A stretch of 64,000 nucleotides of DNA from Pseudomonas sp. G.S.17 (GCF_038096165.1 NZ_CP151076.1:3407501-3471500), one strand, 5' to 3'. Positions 36,141 through 45,485 are shown, counted from the first letter of the stretch. Numbers and translations: made by a program. The notes: a model not told the origin generated them from the sequence alone.

Positions 36141-37418
36141 ATGATCGCTCGTTGGCGCTGGCTGCTTAATCAACTGACCAAGCGACTGTGGTTCAGAGCC
36201 AGCCTGTTTTCGCTGCTCGGTGTGGCAACTGCGCTGCTTGCGGTTGCCTTCAAAGATTTCATTCCCGAGTCGCTGCCGACCCGGATCGGTGCCGACGCTG
36301 TCGACAAGATTCTGGGAATCATCGCCTCCAGCATGCTGGCCGTCACCACCTTCTCGCTAAGTACGATGGTGACTGCCTATGGCGCTGCGAGCAGCGGCGT
36401 TACGCCACGTGCGACCACGCTGGTGATGGAAGACACCACCACACAAAATGCGCTGGCCACTTTTATTGGCTCATTTCTGTTCAGCTTGGTCGGCATCATT
36501 GCGCTCAGCACTGGAGCCTACGGTAGACAAGGCAGAGTGCTGCTGTTTGCCGTAACCATCGCGGTGGTGATCCTGATCGTCTATACGCTTTTGCGCTGGA
36601 TCGATCATTTGTCCAAGCTCGGGCGTGTAGGCGAAACCATTGACCGTGTCGAGAACGTTGCAATGGAAGCCATCAGCAGCAGGATCCAATGGCCTTGCAT
36701 GGGCGCATCGGCTTACCCCATCGATGGCGTGCTTGCACCCTGCGCCCAACCGGTAAAAAGTCGCGACACCGGTTACGTGCAGCACATTGACGTGCACGCA
36801 CTGGGCCTCATCGCCAAAGAGCATCAGCTGCAAATCTATATGGAAATTCTCCCGGGGAGCTTCGTGCACTTGGGTTTGCCACTTGCTCACACAGTGGCCT
36901 TGAACAACGGCAGGGTTGACGATCAAGATCCATTGGCTGAAAAAATTCTCGGGGCTGTGACGCTGGGGGTCCGACGAACTTTCGAACACGACCCACGGTT
37001 CGGACTTTCGGTGCTTTCCGAAATTGCTTCACGCGCCCTCTCACCAGCAGTCAATGACCCTGGGACGGCCATTGACGTCATTGGACGTGGAGTCAGAACC
37101 CTGACGTGTTGGGGCAAACCACAACTCACGACTTCGCAGATAGATTCAGACTGCGAGCAGGTTTACCTGCGTGGCCTGACAGTGGATGACCTGTTCGATG
37201 ACTTCTTCGCACCGATCGCCAGAGATGGCGCGGCTTTAATCGAAGTGGATCTGCGCTTGATGAAGGCTCTTGTGAGCCTGTCGCAGATAAATCCAGGCGT
37301 ATTCCACGAGCAATGTGCCAAGCACGCGGATCTGCTGCTCAAACGCGCAAACATCGCGCTTGCGCTGCCGGAAGACAAAGACCAACTCAGCGCACTGGCC
37401 CGCCAGTTGATGGTGTAA
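36141..37418 (+). CDS. DUF2254 family membrane protein
   Basis: A 425-residue protein with four transmembrane segments in the N-terminal third (about residues 22-42, 58-78, 100-122 and 128-148). A large cytoplasmic domain follows, with conserved VQHIDVHALGLIAKEHQLQI and LSEIASRALSPAVNDPGTAI, which identify DUF2254. Function is unknown; the family is usually suggested to be a membrane channel or transporter component. An ATG at 36141 with GAAGGTA upstream is preferred over the ORF opening at 36072. It is divergent from nhaA copy 1 across about 240 bp. Confidence 0.8.
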   Translation: MIARWRWLLNQLTKRLWFRASLFSLLGVATALLAVAFKDFIPESLPTRIGADAVDKILGIIASSMLAVTTFSLSTMVTAYGAASSGVTPRATTLVMEDTTTQNALATFIGSFLFSLVGIIALSTGAYGRQGRVLLFAVTIAVVILIVYTLLRWIDHLSKLGRVGETIDRVENVAMEAISSRIQWPCMGASAYPIDGVLAPCAQPVKSRDTGYVQHIDVHALGLIAKEHQLQIYMEILPGSFVHLGLPLAHTVALNNGRVDDQDPLAEKILGAVTLGVRRTFEHDPRFGLSVLSEIASRALSPAVNDPGTAIDVIGRGVRTLTCWGKPQLTTSQIDSDCEQVYLRGLTVDDLFDDFFAPIARDGAALIEVDLRLMKALVSLSQINPGVFHEQCAKHADLLLKRANIALALPEDKDQLSALARQLMV

Positions 37419-37634
37419 GTCCCCTCGCCCCGCCAGAATGACGTCCTCGGTGCTAATGATGCGAGCTGGCCATGAAATGCTGGAAGAAAAGCATGATCGA
37501 GGCTGCGGTTCAAACGTAAAGGCCTCGCGAAACACCTGCGTACAGATTGGCTAGCAACTTGCCACCTTCTTTCGCCTGCATCGACTACAGTGCAATGACT
37601 CTGCATAAAGCCATAACAAGACGGAGCATTCCCA

Positions 37635-38588
37635 ATGCGAGTAACACAGCGTTTTACCCTTCTGGCCGCCGCGGCCACCCTGGCAGTCACCAGCGCAGCG
37701 CAAGCAGCACCGGTGTTTATCAACATACTCACCGGGGGCACCAGCGGGGTTTATTACCCGATTGGGGTTGCCTTGTCGCAAATCTACGGTGAAGCCATAC
37801 CTGGAGTGAAGACCTCGGTTCAGGCCACCAAGGCATCGGTGGAGAATTTGAACCTGCTGCAGTCCGGGCGTGGTGAGTTGGCCTTTGCCCTCGGTGATTC
37901 GGTTGCGGACGCCAAAAATGGAGTGGAAGACGCGGGTTTCAAAACACCGCTTACCAAGTTGCGCGCGATTGCAGGCGCTTATCCCAATTACATTCAAATC
38001 GTGGCCAGCAAGGAATCGGGCATCAAGACCCTGGCAGACCTCAAAGGCAAAACTGTATCGGTCGGGGCACCGAAATCAGGCACGGAACTGAACGCACGGG
38101 CGATCTTCAAGGCCGCGGGGCTGACCTATGAGGATATGGGCAAGGTTCAATACCTGCCTTTTGCCGAATCTGTCGAGCTGATTAAAAACCGACAACTGGA
38201 CGCAACCCTGCAATCTTCCGGGCTAGGCATGGCGGCCATACGCGACCTTTCCTCGGTCATGCCGCTGAACTACGTCTCCATCCCCACTGATGTGGTGGCG
38301 AAAATTGGTAACGCGGCTTATCAGAGCGCAATGATTCCCGCCAACACCTATGACGGACAGCCAGAGGCAGTCCCGACCGTCGCGATTACCAATATCCTCG
38401 TTACCCGTGATGATGTACCCGATGAGGTTGCCTATCAGATGGCCAAGCTGATCTTCGAAAACCTCACACGTCTGGGCAACTCTCACTCTGCGGCTAAAGA
38501 CATCAAGCTGGAAAATGCAGCCAAAAATCTGCCCATCCCGCTGCATCCAGGTGCCGAGCGTTACTACAAAGAAAAAGGCGTGCTCTAA
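37635..38588 (+). CDS. TAXI-family TRAP transporter solute-binding protein
   Basis: A 317-residue periplasmic receptor of the TAXI type. The signal peptide ends near SAAQA (residue 24). The core opens with INILTGGTSGVYYPIGVALSQIYGE, the TAXI signature, and the hinge region carries VSVGAPKSGTELNARAIFKAAG near residue 135. The C-terminus ends with IPLHPGAERYYKEKGVL, the usual HPGA-RYY end of this family. GGAG precedes the ATG by eight bases. It is the first gene of a three-gene TRAP operon, and a stable hairpin lies between it and the permease gene. Confidence 0.9.
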   Translation: MRVTQRFTLLAAAATLAVTSAAQAAPVFINILTGGTSGVYYPIGVALSQIYGEAIPGVKTSVQATKASVENLNLLQSGRGELAFALGDSVADAKNGVEDAGFKTPLTKLRAIAGAYPNYIQIVASKESGIKTLADLKGKTVSVGAPKSGTELNARAIFKAAGLTYEDMGKVQYLPFAESVELIKNRQLDATLQSSGLGMAAIRDLSSVMPLNYVSIPTDVVAKIGNAAYQSAMIPANTYDGQPEAVPTVAITNILVTRDDVPDEVAYQMAKLIFENLTRLGNSHSAAKDIKLENAAKNLPIPLHPGAERYYKEKGVL

Positions 38589-38596
38589 CAAACCAA

Positions 38597-38625
38597 GGCG
38601 CAGCGGCGCACAGTGCCGCTGCGCC
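38597..38625 (+). promoter_or_regulatory. Intercistronic hairpin between TAXI receptor and TRAP permease genes
   Basis: GGCGCAGCGGC (38597-38607) and its exact complement (38615-38625) enclose a 7-nt loop, just after the stop of the receptor gene, and no T tract follows. This mirrors the hairpin between the tctC-type and tctB-type genes at 29895-29926. Confidence 0.65.
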
Positions 38626-38668
38626 CGCACATCGCTCGATTTCAATGTGGTCATGAGGCAGGCAGGAC

Positions 38669-40696
38669 ATGAGTGAAGATCATCACGGCATTCCCGCGAA
38701 CCCGCGGGACTGGCCAAAAACCTTATTTTATGTGGCGCTGGCGTTTTCGATCTTTCAGATCATCACGGCCGCGTTTGCGCCGATTTCCAGTCAGATCTTG
38801 CGCGCCGTACACGTGGGGTTTCTGCTCTGGGTAGTGTTTCTGAGTTATCCGGCTTATGGCAGGAATCGTCCCTGGCAGCCGTTGGCCTGGGTACTTAGCC
38901 TGGCCGGTATTGTCACGGCTTTGTATCAGTGGGTATTTGAGGCGGATCTGATTCAGCGCTCGGGCGATCTGACAACCAGCGACATGGTGATCGGGCTGGT
39001 CTTGATTGCACTGGTGTTCGAGGCCGCCCGACGGGTAATGGGAATTGCATTACCGATGATCTGTGGCCTGTTCCTGGCCTATGGGTTGTTGGGTGAATAC
39101 TTGCCCGGCGACCTGGCACACCGAGGGTATGGCTTCGACCAGATCGTCAACCAGCTGTCTTTTGGCACCGAAGGGTTGTACGGCACGCCGACTTACGTGT
39201 CCGCCACCTACATCTTTCTGTTTATCCTGTTCGGTGCGTTCCTTGAACAGGCAGGCATGATCAAGCTGTTCACTGATTTCGCCATGGGGCTGTTCGGGCA
39301 CAAAACCGGGGGGCCAGCCAAGGTAGCGGTAGTTTCGTCGGCACTGATGGGCACCATCACCGGCTCGGGCATCGCCAACGTCGTCACCACCGGGCAGTTC
39401 ACTATTCCGCTGATGAAGCGCTTCGGCTATCGGGCAGCATTCGCCGGGGGCGTAGAAGCAACCTCCAGCATGGGCAGCCAATTGATGCCGCCGGTGATGG
39501 GCGCAGTCGCGTTCATCATGGCCGAAACCATCAACGTCCCTTTTGTGGAAATCGCCAAGGCGGCATTGATCCCCGCCATCCTCTATTTTGGCTCGGTGTT
39601 CTGGATGGTTCATCTGGAAGCCAAGCGCTCCAATCTCCAGGGACTCCCCAAAGACCAATGCCCCAGCGCGTTAGGTGCCGTGAAGGAAAACTGGTACCTG
39701 CTGATTCCACTATTGGTGCTGGTCTATCTACTGTTTTCCGGGCGCACCCCGCTGTTCTCCGGCATGGTCGGGTTGGCATTGACCGCTATCGTGATCCTCG
39801 GCTCGGCGATCATTCTCAGGGTGTCCAGCTTCGCTTTGCGCTGCGCCTTCTGGATTGCGCTTGGCGTGCTGTGCGTCGGTTTCTTCCAGTTGGGGATCGC
39901 TGTGATCTTTGCGGTCATAGCGGTTCTGGTGGCGGCGTGCTGGTTCATCAAGGGTGGCCGGGACACCTTGACCATCTGCCTGCACGCGCTGGTCGATGGC
40001 GCACGCCACGCCGTACCGGTAGGGATTGCCTGTGCGTTAGTCGGCATCATCATCGGTGTGGTGTCACTGACCGGCGTTGCATCGACCTTCGCTGGCTACA
40101 TTTTGGCGATTGGCCGGGACAATCTGCTGCTGTCGCTGATCCTGACCATGATCACCTGCCTGGTGTTGGGCATGGGCATCCCGACCATTCCCAACTACAT
40201 CATCACCAGTTCAATAGCCGCACCGGCCCTGTTGGAGTTGGGGGTTCCACTGATTGTGTCGCACATGTTCGTGTTCTATTTCGGCATCCTTGCAGACCTG
40301 ACCCCACCGGTCGCCCTCGCCTGCTTTGCCGCTGCGCCGATTGCCAAGGAGACAGGATTCAAGATCAGTCTGTGGGCGGTGCGTATTGCGCTGGCTGGAT
40401 TCGTCATTCCATTCATGGCGGTCTACAACCCGGCGCTTATGCTGCAAGGTGACAATCTGTGGATGACGGCTTACATGCTGATCAAGACAACACTGGCAGT
40501 GGGCCTGTGGGGCATGGCCTCGACCGGGTATCTGCAACAGAAGATGCCAATATGGGAGCGCTCGCTGAGCTTCATCGCCGGGGCTTTACTGGTAGTGGCT
40601 CTGCCGTTCACCGATGAGATCGGCTTTGCGCTAGGCATACTGGTCATCGCCCTACACTACTGGCGCGCTCGCCAGACAGGCTTGGCGAAAGCATGA
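38669..40696 (+). CDS. TRAP transporter fused permease (DctQM-type)
   Basis: A 675-residue membrane protein combining the small and large TRAP subunits, as is normal in TAXI systems. About five helices at the N-terminus precede a DctM-like body with GAFLEQAGMIKLF, GPAKVAVVSSALMGTITGSGIANVVTTG near residue 210 and GMGIPTIPNYIITSSIAAPAL near residue 500. The protein moves carboxylates using the Na+ gradient. GCAGGCAGGAC precedes the ATG. The stop overlaps the start of the DUF1850 gene by four bases (ATGA). Confidence 0.9.
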   Translation: MSEDHHGIPANPRDWPKTLFYVALAFSIFQIITAAFAPISSQILRAVHVGFLLWVVFLSYPAYGRNRPWQPLAWVLSLAGIVTALYQWVFEADLIQRSGDLTTSDMVIGLVLIALVFEAARRVMGIALPMICGLFLAYGLLGEYLPGDLAHRGYGFDQIVNQLSFGTEGLYGTPTYVSATYIFLFILFGAFLEQAGMIKLFTDFAMGLFGHKTGGPAKVAVVSSALMGTITGSGIANVVTTGQFTIPLMKRFGYRAAFAGGVEATSSMGSQLMPPVMGAVAFIMAETINVPFVEIAKAALIPAILYFGSVFWMVHLEAKRSNLQGLPKDQCPSALGAVKENWYLLIPLLVLVYLLFSGRTPLFSGMVGLALTAIVILGSAIILRVSSFALRCAFWIALGVLCVGFFQLGIAVIFAVIAVLVAACWFIKGGRDTLTICLHALVDGARHAVPVGIACALVGIIIGVVSLTGVASTFAGYILAIGRDNLLLSLILTMITCLVLGMGIPTIPNYIITSSIAAPALLELGVPLIVSHMFVFYFGILADLTPPVALACFAAAPIAKETGFKISLWAVRIALAGFVIPFMAVYNPALMLQGDNLWMTAYMLIKTTLAVGLWGMASTGYLQQKMPIWERSLSFIAGALLVVALPFTDEIGFALGILVIALHYWRARQTGLAKA

Positions 40697-41079
40697 TCGG
40701 CTTGTGTCTGGGCCTTGCCGGTGTGGTCTGGGCCCAACTTCCCATTTCCACCTTTACGCTCGCCTGGAACCACACCATCGAAAAAATCCGCTGGGAGGAA
40801 GACTATCGCGTCACCGAGCTGGGCCTGTTGTTGGGGGAGGCCCGAGTTCGGGGCACTGGCGCGGGCATGGATATACCACAAGGCGCTCAGCTCAAAAATG
40901 GCAGTTGGCATTACCACCGTCAGTTGCCCCCCCTGCAACCTCTGAAGCTTGGGCGAACGCCGGAAGCTGGCGACTTCGAGCTGTGCTTCGATGACTCCTG
41001 CCATTTGATGAGCAAATGGGTCGGAGCACCCAATGCCCGTGACGCGGCCATAGAGCTTTGGACCTGTACGTCAAACTGA
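40693..41079 (+). CDS. DUF1850 family protein, accessory to TAXI-TRAP transporters
   Basis: A 128-residue protein. An N-terminal hydrophobic segment (MIGLCLGLAGVVWA) is followed by FTLAWNHTIEKIRWEEDYRV, which is the conserved start of DUF1850. Two cysteines appear in LCFDDSCHLM. The family occurs next to TAXI-TRAP permeases, as here, where the two genes overlap by four bases. Role unknown; a periplasmic or membrane-bound helper is a reasonable guess from context only. Confidence 0.8.
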   Translation: MIGLCLGLAGVVWAQLPISTFTLAWNHTIEKIRWEEDYRVTELGLLLGEARVRGTGAGMDIPQGAQLKNGSWHYHRQLPPLQPLKLGRTPEAGDFELCFDDSCHLMSKWVGAPNARDAAIELWTCTSN

Positions 41080-41140
41080 GGCTGCGATTACCAGAAAAAT
41101 TCTCTGCGAAATAGAGTACTGCCCTTACCGCCAGGCCAGC

Positions 41141-41160
41141 GCAAACGCAAACGCAAACGC
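41141..41160. repeat. Short hexanucleotide repeat
   Basis: Three consecutive GCAAAC units plus part of a fourth lie between the convergent DUF1850 and ModA-like genes. This is a simple tandem repeat outside coding sequence; its number could vary by slippage. Confidence 0.6.
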
Positions 41161-41162
41161 GG

Positions 41163-41954
41163 CTAGTGGATGGGTTTCAATCCGCTTTGCTCAAGCGCTT
41201 CGCGCCCCTTGTCCGATTCCATGTAGTCAAGCAAAGCCATGGCCTCGGCAGGATGTGAACTGTTTTTCAACACACCGCCCGAATACAAAATCATTTGCTG
41301 GGCCTTATCAGGAATCAGGCCAACGATATCAATACCGGGTATCGATATGAGTTCACTCAACTGCTGAACGCCCAACTGAGCCTCACCACGGGCCACGACG
41401 TTACCCACCGGCTCGTCGGGGACGGCCTTGCTCTTGAGCTTGAAGTTCTGATCCAGCGCCATGTGCGGGAAGAGCCAGTGAGACAGATAAGCGCCGCCTG
41501 AGCTGCCTGAATAAGCTACCGAATCGGCGCTGATCAAGGTCTGGCGAAACGCCTTCATACTGCCGATATCGGGCTTGACGGCACCTTCAAGCACAGCCAT
41601 GGCGATGAATGATTTACCCAGATCGACCCGTGTACTTTTGTCGACCTGGCCTTGGGCAATAAGCTTGTCCAGCACCACACCGACAGTTAGTACCACATCC
41701 GCTTGCTCATTGCGGTCAAGGCGATTGGGAATCGCCTGCGGGCTCGGTCCTCTGGGTGGAGCAGCCTTGACGGCGAGCTTGACGCCAGTGGTTTTTTCGT
41801 ACTCAGGAGCGATGGCCTGCACCGCCCCCATGACGCCACTGGAACTGAGAAGCGTCAGGGTCACGGGTGTGTTTTGCGGCGCATCATCCGCATAGCTGAC
41901 GCCCGGACTTAACAACACACAGGACAACAAAACAGGTTTGAATAAAAAGCGCAC
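41163..41954 (-). CDS. Periplasmic substrate-binding protein (ModA-like)
   Basis: A 263-residue binding protein of the ModA/SBP_bac_11 class. The signal peptide (VRFLFKPVLLSCVLLSPGVSYA) starts at a GTG at 41952-41954 with GAGGAA nine bases upstream. LTLLSSSGVMGAVQAIAPEYEK is the family start, VAYSGSSGGAYLSHWL corresponds to the second ligand loop, and LYSGGVLKNSSHPAEAMALLDYM is the usual C-terminal region. No ABC permease or ATPase gene is adjacent, so it is an orphan receptor; molybdate is not certain, because such orphans bind other oxyanions or organic acids. Confidence 0.78.
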   Translation of the reverse strand: MRFLFKPVLLSCVLLSPGVSYADDAPQNTPVTLTLLSSSGVMGAVQAIAPEYEKTTGVKLAVKAAPPRGPSPQAIPNRLDRNEQADVVLTVGVVLDKLIAQGQVDKSTRVDLGKSFIAMAVLEGAVKPDIGSMKAFRQTLISADSVAYSGSSGGAYLSHWLFPHMALDQNFKLKSKAVPDEPVGNVVARGEAQLGVQQLSELISIPGIDIVGLIPDKAQQMILYSGGVLKNSSHPAEAMALLDYMESDKGREALEQSGLKPIH

Positions 41955-42015
41955 GGCAGGCAGTTCCTCGGATGGGAAAACCTTCACGCTAAAACAAGCG
42001 CCGGCTCGCGCCGCG

Positions 42016-42045
42016 TTAACTCGCATTAAGAAAAATTTAGATTAA
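42016..42045. promoter_or_regulatory. TTAA-repeat element upstream of the response-regulator gene
   Basis: TTAA at 42016, TTAA at 42026, TTAG at 42037 and TTAA at 42042 give spacings of 6 and 7 bases between the first three. That resembles a PmrA-type box (TTAA-N7-TTAA). It lies 70-100 bp before the response-regulator start. A similar array occurs at 44167-44191. Confidence 0.45.
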
Positions 42046-42114
42046 TGGACAAACGTACCGGCTCAAGGTGCAGTTGCCGTTAGAATGCATGCCCTTCTCA
42101 GCCTGGAGACCCGA

Positions 42115-42792
42115 ATGAATCGTGCACTGGTCATCGAGGATGACGACGTCACGGCACAGGCGATCATTGCCGAGCTTAGTGCCCATGGTTTCAGTACGCA
42201 GTGGGCCAACAACGGACGCGAAGGCCTTGCCATGGCAATCGCCGGTGGCCACCAGGTGATCACCCTGGATCGCATGTTGCCCGACTACGATGGGCTGACC
42301 ATCGTCAGCACGTTACGTCAGTTGGCAATTCAAACGCCGGTTCTGATGATAAGCGCTTTGTCGGACATCGACGAGCGCGTACGCGGTCTGCGCTCCGGAG
42401 GAGACGATTACCTCACCAAACCGTTTTCAATGGTGGAAATGATCGCGCGGGTGGAGGTCCTGCTTAGAGATCCTGCGCCCGGCAGCACCGACCACTGCCT
42501 GAACTTTGGCGGCCTGCACATCGGCTTGATAACACAGACCGTGACACTCAACGGCGATGCAATCGCCCTCCTTCCCACCGAGCTCAAGCTCCTGACCTAC
42601 CTGATGCGTAACGCTGGACAATTGGTCACGCGTACCATGTTGTTTCAGGAAGTATGGGGTTACCACTTCGACCCAGGCACCAACATTATCGACGTGCATA
42701 TCGGACGTCTGCGCAAAAAAATAGAAGCTGATGGCGCTCCGGCCATCCAGACGATTCGCGGGTCAGGTTATGTTCTGGTTGAAAAAAACTGA
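42115..42792 (+). CDS. OmpR/PhoB-family response regulator
   Basis: A 225-residue response regulator. The receiver domain has the acidic pair at residues 8-11 (EDDD), the phospho-acceptor Asp52 (TLDRMLPDYDG) and Lys102 (YLTKPFS). A winged-helix domain follows, with LPTELKLLTYLMRNAGQLVTR and VDVHIGRLRKKIE near residue 200. GGAG before the ATG at 42115 is preferred to the upstream start at 42085. The sensor-kinase gene begins inside the last codons, so the two are translationally coupled. The TTAA repeats upstream may be its own binding site. Confidence 0.9.
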   Translation: MNRALVIEDDDVTAQAIIAELSAHGFSTQWANNGREGLAMAIAGGHQVITLDRMLPDYDGLTIVSTLRQLAIQTPVLMISALSDIDERVRGLRSGGDDYLTKPFSMVEMIARVEVLLRDPAPGSTDHCLNFGGLHIGLITQTVTLNGDAIALLPTELKLLTYLMRNAGQLVTRTMLFQEVWGYHFDPGTNIIDVHIGRLRKKIEADGAPAIQTIRGSGYVLVEKN

Positions 42793-44170
42793 GCGCTGGC
42801 GCTCCAGCAATAGCCGCCTGATCGGTTTATATGCGCTGTTTTTTGTGGCGTGGTGCGCGGTATTCACCGGTGTGCTGTATTGGCAGATTTCAGCCTATCT
42901 GGGCACTGTCGCCGAACGCACGCTGATGCAGCGTGCGCATTATTACCAGAAGGTGGACGACGCCACACTGCTGGCTGAACTGTCCAGCAACGATGCGTAT
43001 TCCGTCCCAGGGATCGACGCATATGGCCTGTTCGAAGCGGATGGCAGGCACATCACGGGAGATCTGCTCAGGCTACGCGCGACACTTCCTGACGACGGCC
43101 TCGTCCATTATCTGGAGCGTGGTTTGAGTATTGCCCTGCCCAGTGAGGAAACCCGCAGCAGCTACGCACTCAGGCAAAACCGGGCTGACGGCAGGATCTT
43201 GATTCTGGCTCGTGACGGGGGTTCGATTGCGGCCGTCGGAGGCATCATCGGGCAGGCTTTGTTCTGGGGACTGTCACTGACCCTGATCCCCGGCCTGATA
43301 GGCTGGCGCCTGCTGCGAAGGCGCCCCATTCGCCGGGTGGAGAAATTACAGCGCAGCACTGAAAGCATCGTCTCGGGCAACCTGGGCGAGCGTTTGCCAC
43401 TTTCTGATCGTCGCGACGAACTGGACATGCTTGCCCATGCCGTAAACACCATGCTTGAGCACATCGAACAACTGATGCTGGAGGTCAAAAGCGTTTGCGA
43501 TGGTATTGCACACGATTTGCGAACACCGCTGACCCGGCTTCGTGCACGGCTTTATCAATTGCAAAAGTTACCTCTAGAACAGGGCTACGCCGACACGCTG
43601 AATCTGGCGCTGGAAGAGAGCGAGTCCATCATGTCCCGATTCCAGGGCCTGCTGCGTATCTCAGAATTGGAAGATACCCGGCGGCGCTCGGCTTTCATCA
43701 CGTTTGCGCCAGGGCTACTACTACAACAGGCCCACGAATTCTACGAGCCACTGGCCCAGGAAAAAGGCCAGCGGTTGATCCTGCTGATAACGGATGAATG
43801 CCCGACACTGCAAGGCGATGTCTCGCTGTTGTTTGAGGCGCTCGTTAATCTTATAGATAACGCGATCAAGTTCACTCAGGCGGGCGGTGAAATCCAGTTG
43901 AGCTGCGTGCCAAGGGAGCACAGTGTGCATATCGAAGTGCTCGATAATGGCCCGGGCATCCCCATCGACGAACGCAACAGTGTTACCCGACGCCTGTATC
44001 GCGGCGACGCCACGAGACAGCAACCCGGTAACGGGCTCGGCCTCTCGCTCGTCGCGGCCATTGCGCGCCTTCATGGGTTTGGCTTGAACATCGGAGAGGG
44101 GAATCAGGGCCCTGGTACCCGGATCACACTGGATTGCCCGCTACGTGAGGTCGTGCCAGAGGCTTATTAA
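42770..44170 (+). CDS. Sensor histidine kinase
   Basis: A 466-residue inner-membrane histidine kinase. Transmembrane helix 1 (about 17-38), a periplasmic sensor of about 115 residues, helix 2 (about 155-178), HAMP (about 180-230), a dimerisation domain with the phospho-acceptor His248 (DGIAHDLRTPLTRL) and a catalytic domain with LVNLIDNAIKFTQAGG, DNGPGIP and GNGLGLSLVAAIARLHGF. The ATG lies inside the response-regulator gene, an overlap of 23 bp. The stop is 79 bp before a DD-carboxypeptidase gene. The signal is unknown. Confidence 0.9.
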   Translation: MFWLKKTERWRSSNSRLIGLYALFFVAWCAVFTGVLYWQISAYLGTVAERTLMQRAHYYQKVDDATLLAELSSNDAYSVPGIDAYGLFEADGRHITGDLLRLRATLPDDGLVHYLERGLSIALPSEETRSSYALRQNRADGRILILARDGGSIAAVGGIIGQALFWGLSLTLIPGLIGWRLLRRRPIRRVEKLQRSTESIVSGNLGERLPLSDRRDELDMLAHAVNTMLEHIEQLMLEVKSVCDGIAHDLRTPLTRLRARLYQLQKLPLEQGYADTLNLALEESESIMSRFQGLLRISELEDTRRRSAFITFAPGLLLQQAHEFYEPLAQEKGQRLILLITDECPTLQGDVSLLFEALVNLIDNAIKFTQAGGEIQLSCVPREHSVHIEVLDNGPGIPIDERNSVTRRLYRGDATRQQPGNGLGLSLVAAIARLHGFGLNIGEGNQGPGTRITLDCPLREVVPEAY

Positions 44171-44191
44171 ACAATTCTTAATCCCGGTTAA
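44167..44191. promoter_or_regulatory. TTAA-repeat element upstream of the DD-carboxypeptidase gene
   Basis: TTAA at 44167, 44178 and 44188 gives spacings of 7 and 6 bases, the mirror of the array at 42016-42045. It overlaps the end of the kinase gene, 60-80 bp before the carboxypeptidase start, so the response regulator may activate this gene. Confidence 0.45.
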
Positions 44192-44249
44192 TTTGAGGCG
44201 ACATGATCGTTCATCTAGGTTGGCGGACCTTCCGACGACCCAAGGCTTC

Positions 44250-45485
44250 ATGTTCGTGAAACATCCGACACTATGGCTCGCTCTGACACTTGTTTGCGCT
44301 CACGCTTTACCGGCGTTGGCTGCCCCCTCAGGCCCCATGATCCCCTCAGCGCCTCAGCTTAATGCCAAATCCTGGGTACTCATGGATGCCGGCAGCGGTG
44401 ACATTATCACCAGTCACGACCCTCATGAGCGACTGCCTCCTGCCAGCCTGACCAAATTGATGACGGTCTATGTAGCCACCAATGAGATCCTGGCTAACCG
44501 CCTCAAAGCGGATGATCTGGTGACGATCAGCGAAAACGCCTGGCGCACCGGGGGCTCACGCATGTTCCTTGACCCTCGCAGTCAAGTGCCCGTGCAAGAC
44601 CTGCTGCGAGGCATCGTGATCGGTTCGGGCAACGACGCCAGTGTTGCGTTGGCCGAGCATATCGCGGGCAGTGAAGACAGCTTTGCCGACCTGATGAATG
44701 CCACTGCAGAAAAACTTGGACTGCTGGACACCCACTTCCTGAACCCCACAGGCTTGCCTGTGCCTGATCACTACTCATCGGCTCAGGACATGGCGAGCCT
44801 CGCCCGGGCAATTATCATCGATGAGTCGGCTTACTACTCGCTGTACAAGCAGAAGCACTTCACCTGGAACGGTATACGCCAGCCCAACAGAAACCTGTTG
44901 CTGTGGCGCGACAGTTCGGTTGACGGCCTGAAGACAGGCCATACCGAAGCTGCGGGTTACTGCATGGTCACCTCCGCAGTGCGAGACGGGCGACGCCTGA
45001 TTACTGCAGTATTTGGCTCCTCCTCAAAAAATAATCGTGCCAATGACGCAGGAAAACTGCTGACCTACGGATTCCGTTTCTTCGATACTCAGACCTATGC
45101 CAAAGCCGCTCAAGTGCTGGCTAACCCGATGATATGGAAAGGTGAAAACCGCACGGTGCAGGTTGGGTTACTGGACGATCTTTCCCTCACCCTGCCGAAG
45201 AATCCGAAACGCACAACCGAAACTCGCCTGAACATCAACGAGCCTCTTACGGCGCCAATTGCCATGGGGGCAGTGGTCGGTACTCTGACGCTTTACGAGG
45301 GTGACAAGAAGCTGGCGACCCGGCCTTTGATTGCACTTGAGGCTCAGGCTTCAGGCGGTTGGTGGGCACGCACATGGGATACGTTGAAACTCTTCATTCT
45401 CGACCTTTTTGGCGCTGCTGCAGGATCTTTGGAGACTAATGCCAGTGGAGTGGTTGACAGCTTGCAGCGTTCCGGCAGCGCTTAA
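44250..45485 (+). CDS. D-alanyl-D-alanine carboxypeptidase (PBP5/6-type)
   Basis: A 411-residue penicillin-binding protein that trims the terminal D-Ala from peptidoglycan. The signal peptide ends near ALAA (residue 25). The active-site motifs are SLTK at 66-69, SGN at 126-128 and KTG at 228-230. A second domain follows, and the C-terminus has an amphipathic helix (TLKLFILDLFGAAAG) that would anchor it to the outer face of the inner membrane. AAGG lies before the ATG at 44250. The last residues are extended and Ser/Ala-rich. TTAA repeats upstream link it to the adjacent two-component system. Confidence 0.85.
   Translation: MFVKHPTLWLALTLVCAHALPALAAPSGPMIPSAPQLNAKSWVLMDAGSGDIITSHDPHERLPPASLTKLMTVYVATNEILANRLKADDLVTISENAWRTGGSRMFLDPRSQVPVQDLLRGIVIGSGNDASVALAEHIAGSEDSFADLMNATAEKLGLLDTHFLNPTGLPVPDHYSSAQDMASLARAIIIDESAYYSLYKQKHFTWNGIRQPNRNLLLWRDSSVDGLKTGHTEAAGYCMVTSAVRDGRRLITAVFGSSSKNNRANDAGKLLTYGFRFFDTQTYAKAAQVLANPMIWKGENRTVQVGLLDDLSLTLPKNPKRTTETRLNINEPLTAPIAMGAVVGTLTLYEGDKKLATRPLIALEAQASGGWWARTWDTLKLFILDLFGAAAGSLETNASGVVDSLQRSGSA

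Noticed and set aside
39658-40452. Plus-strand 264-codon ORF inside the TRAP permease gene
   Set aside because: Shifted frame of the fused permease with Arg/His/Cys-rich translation.
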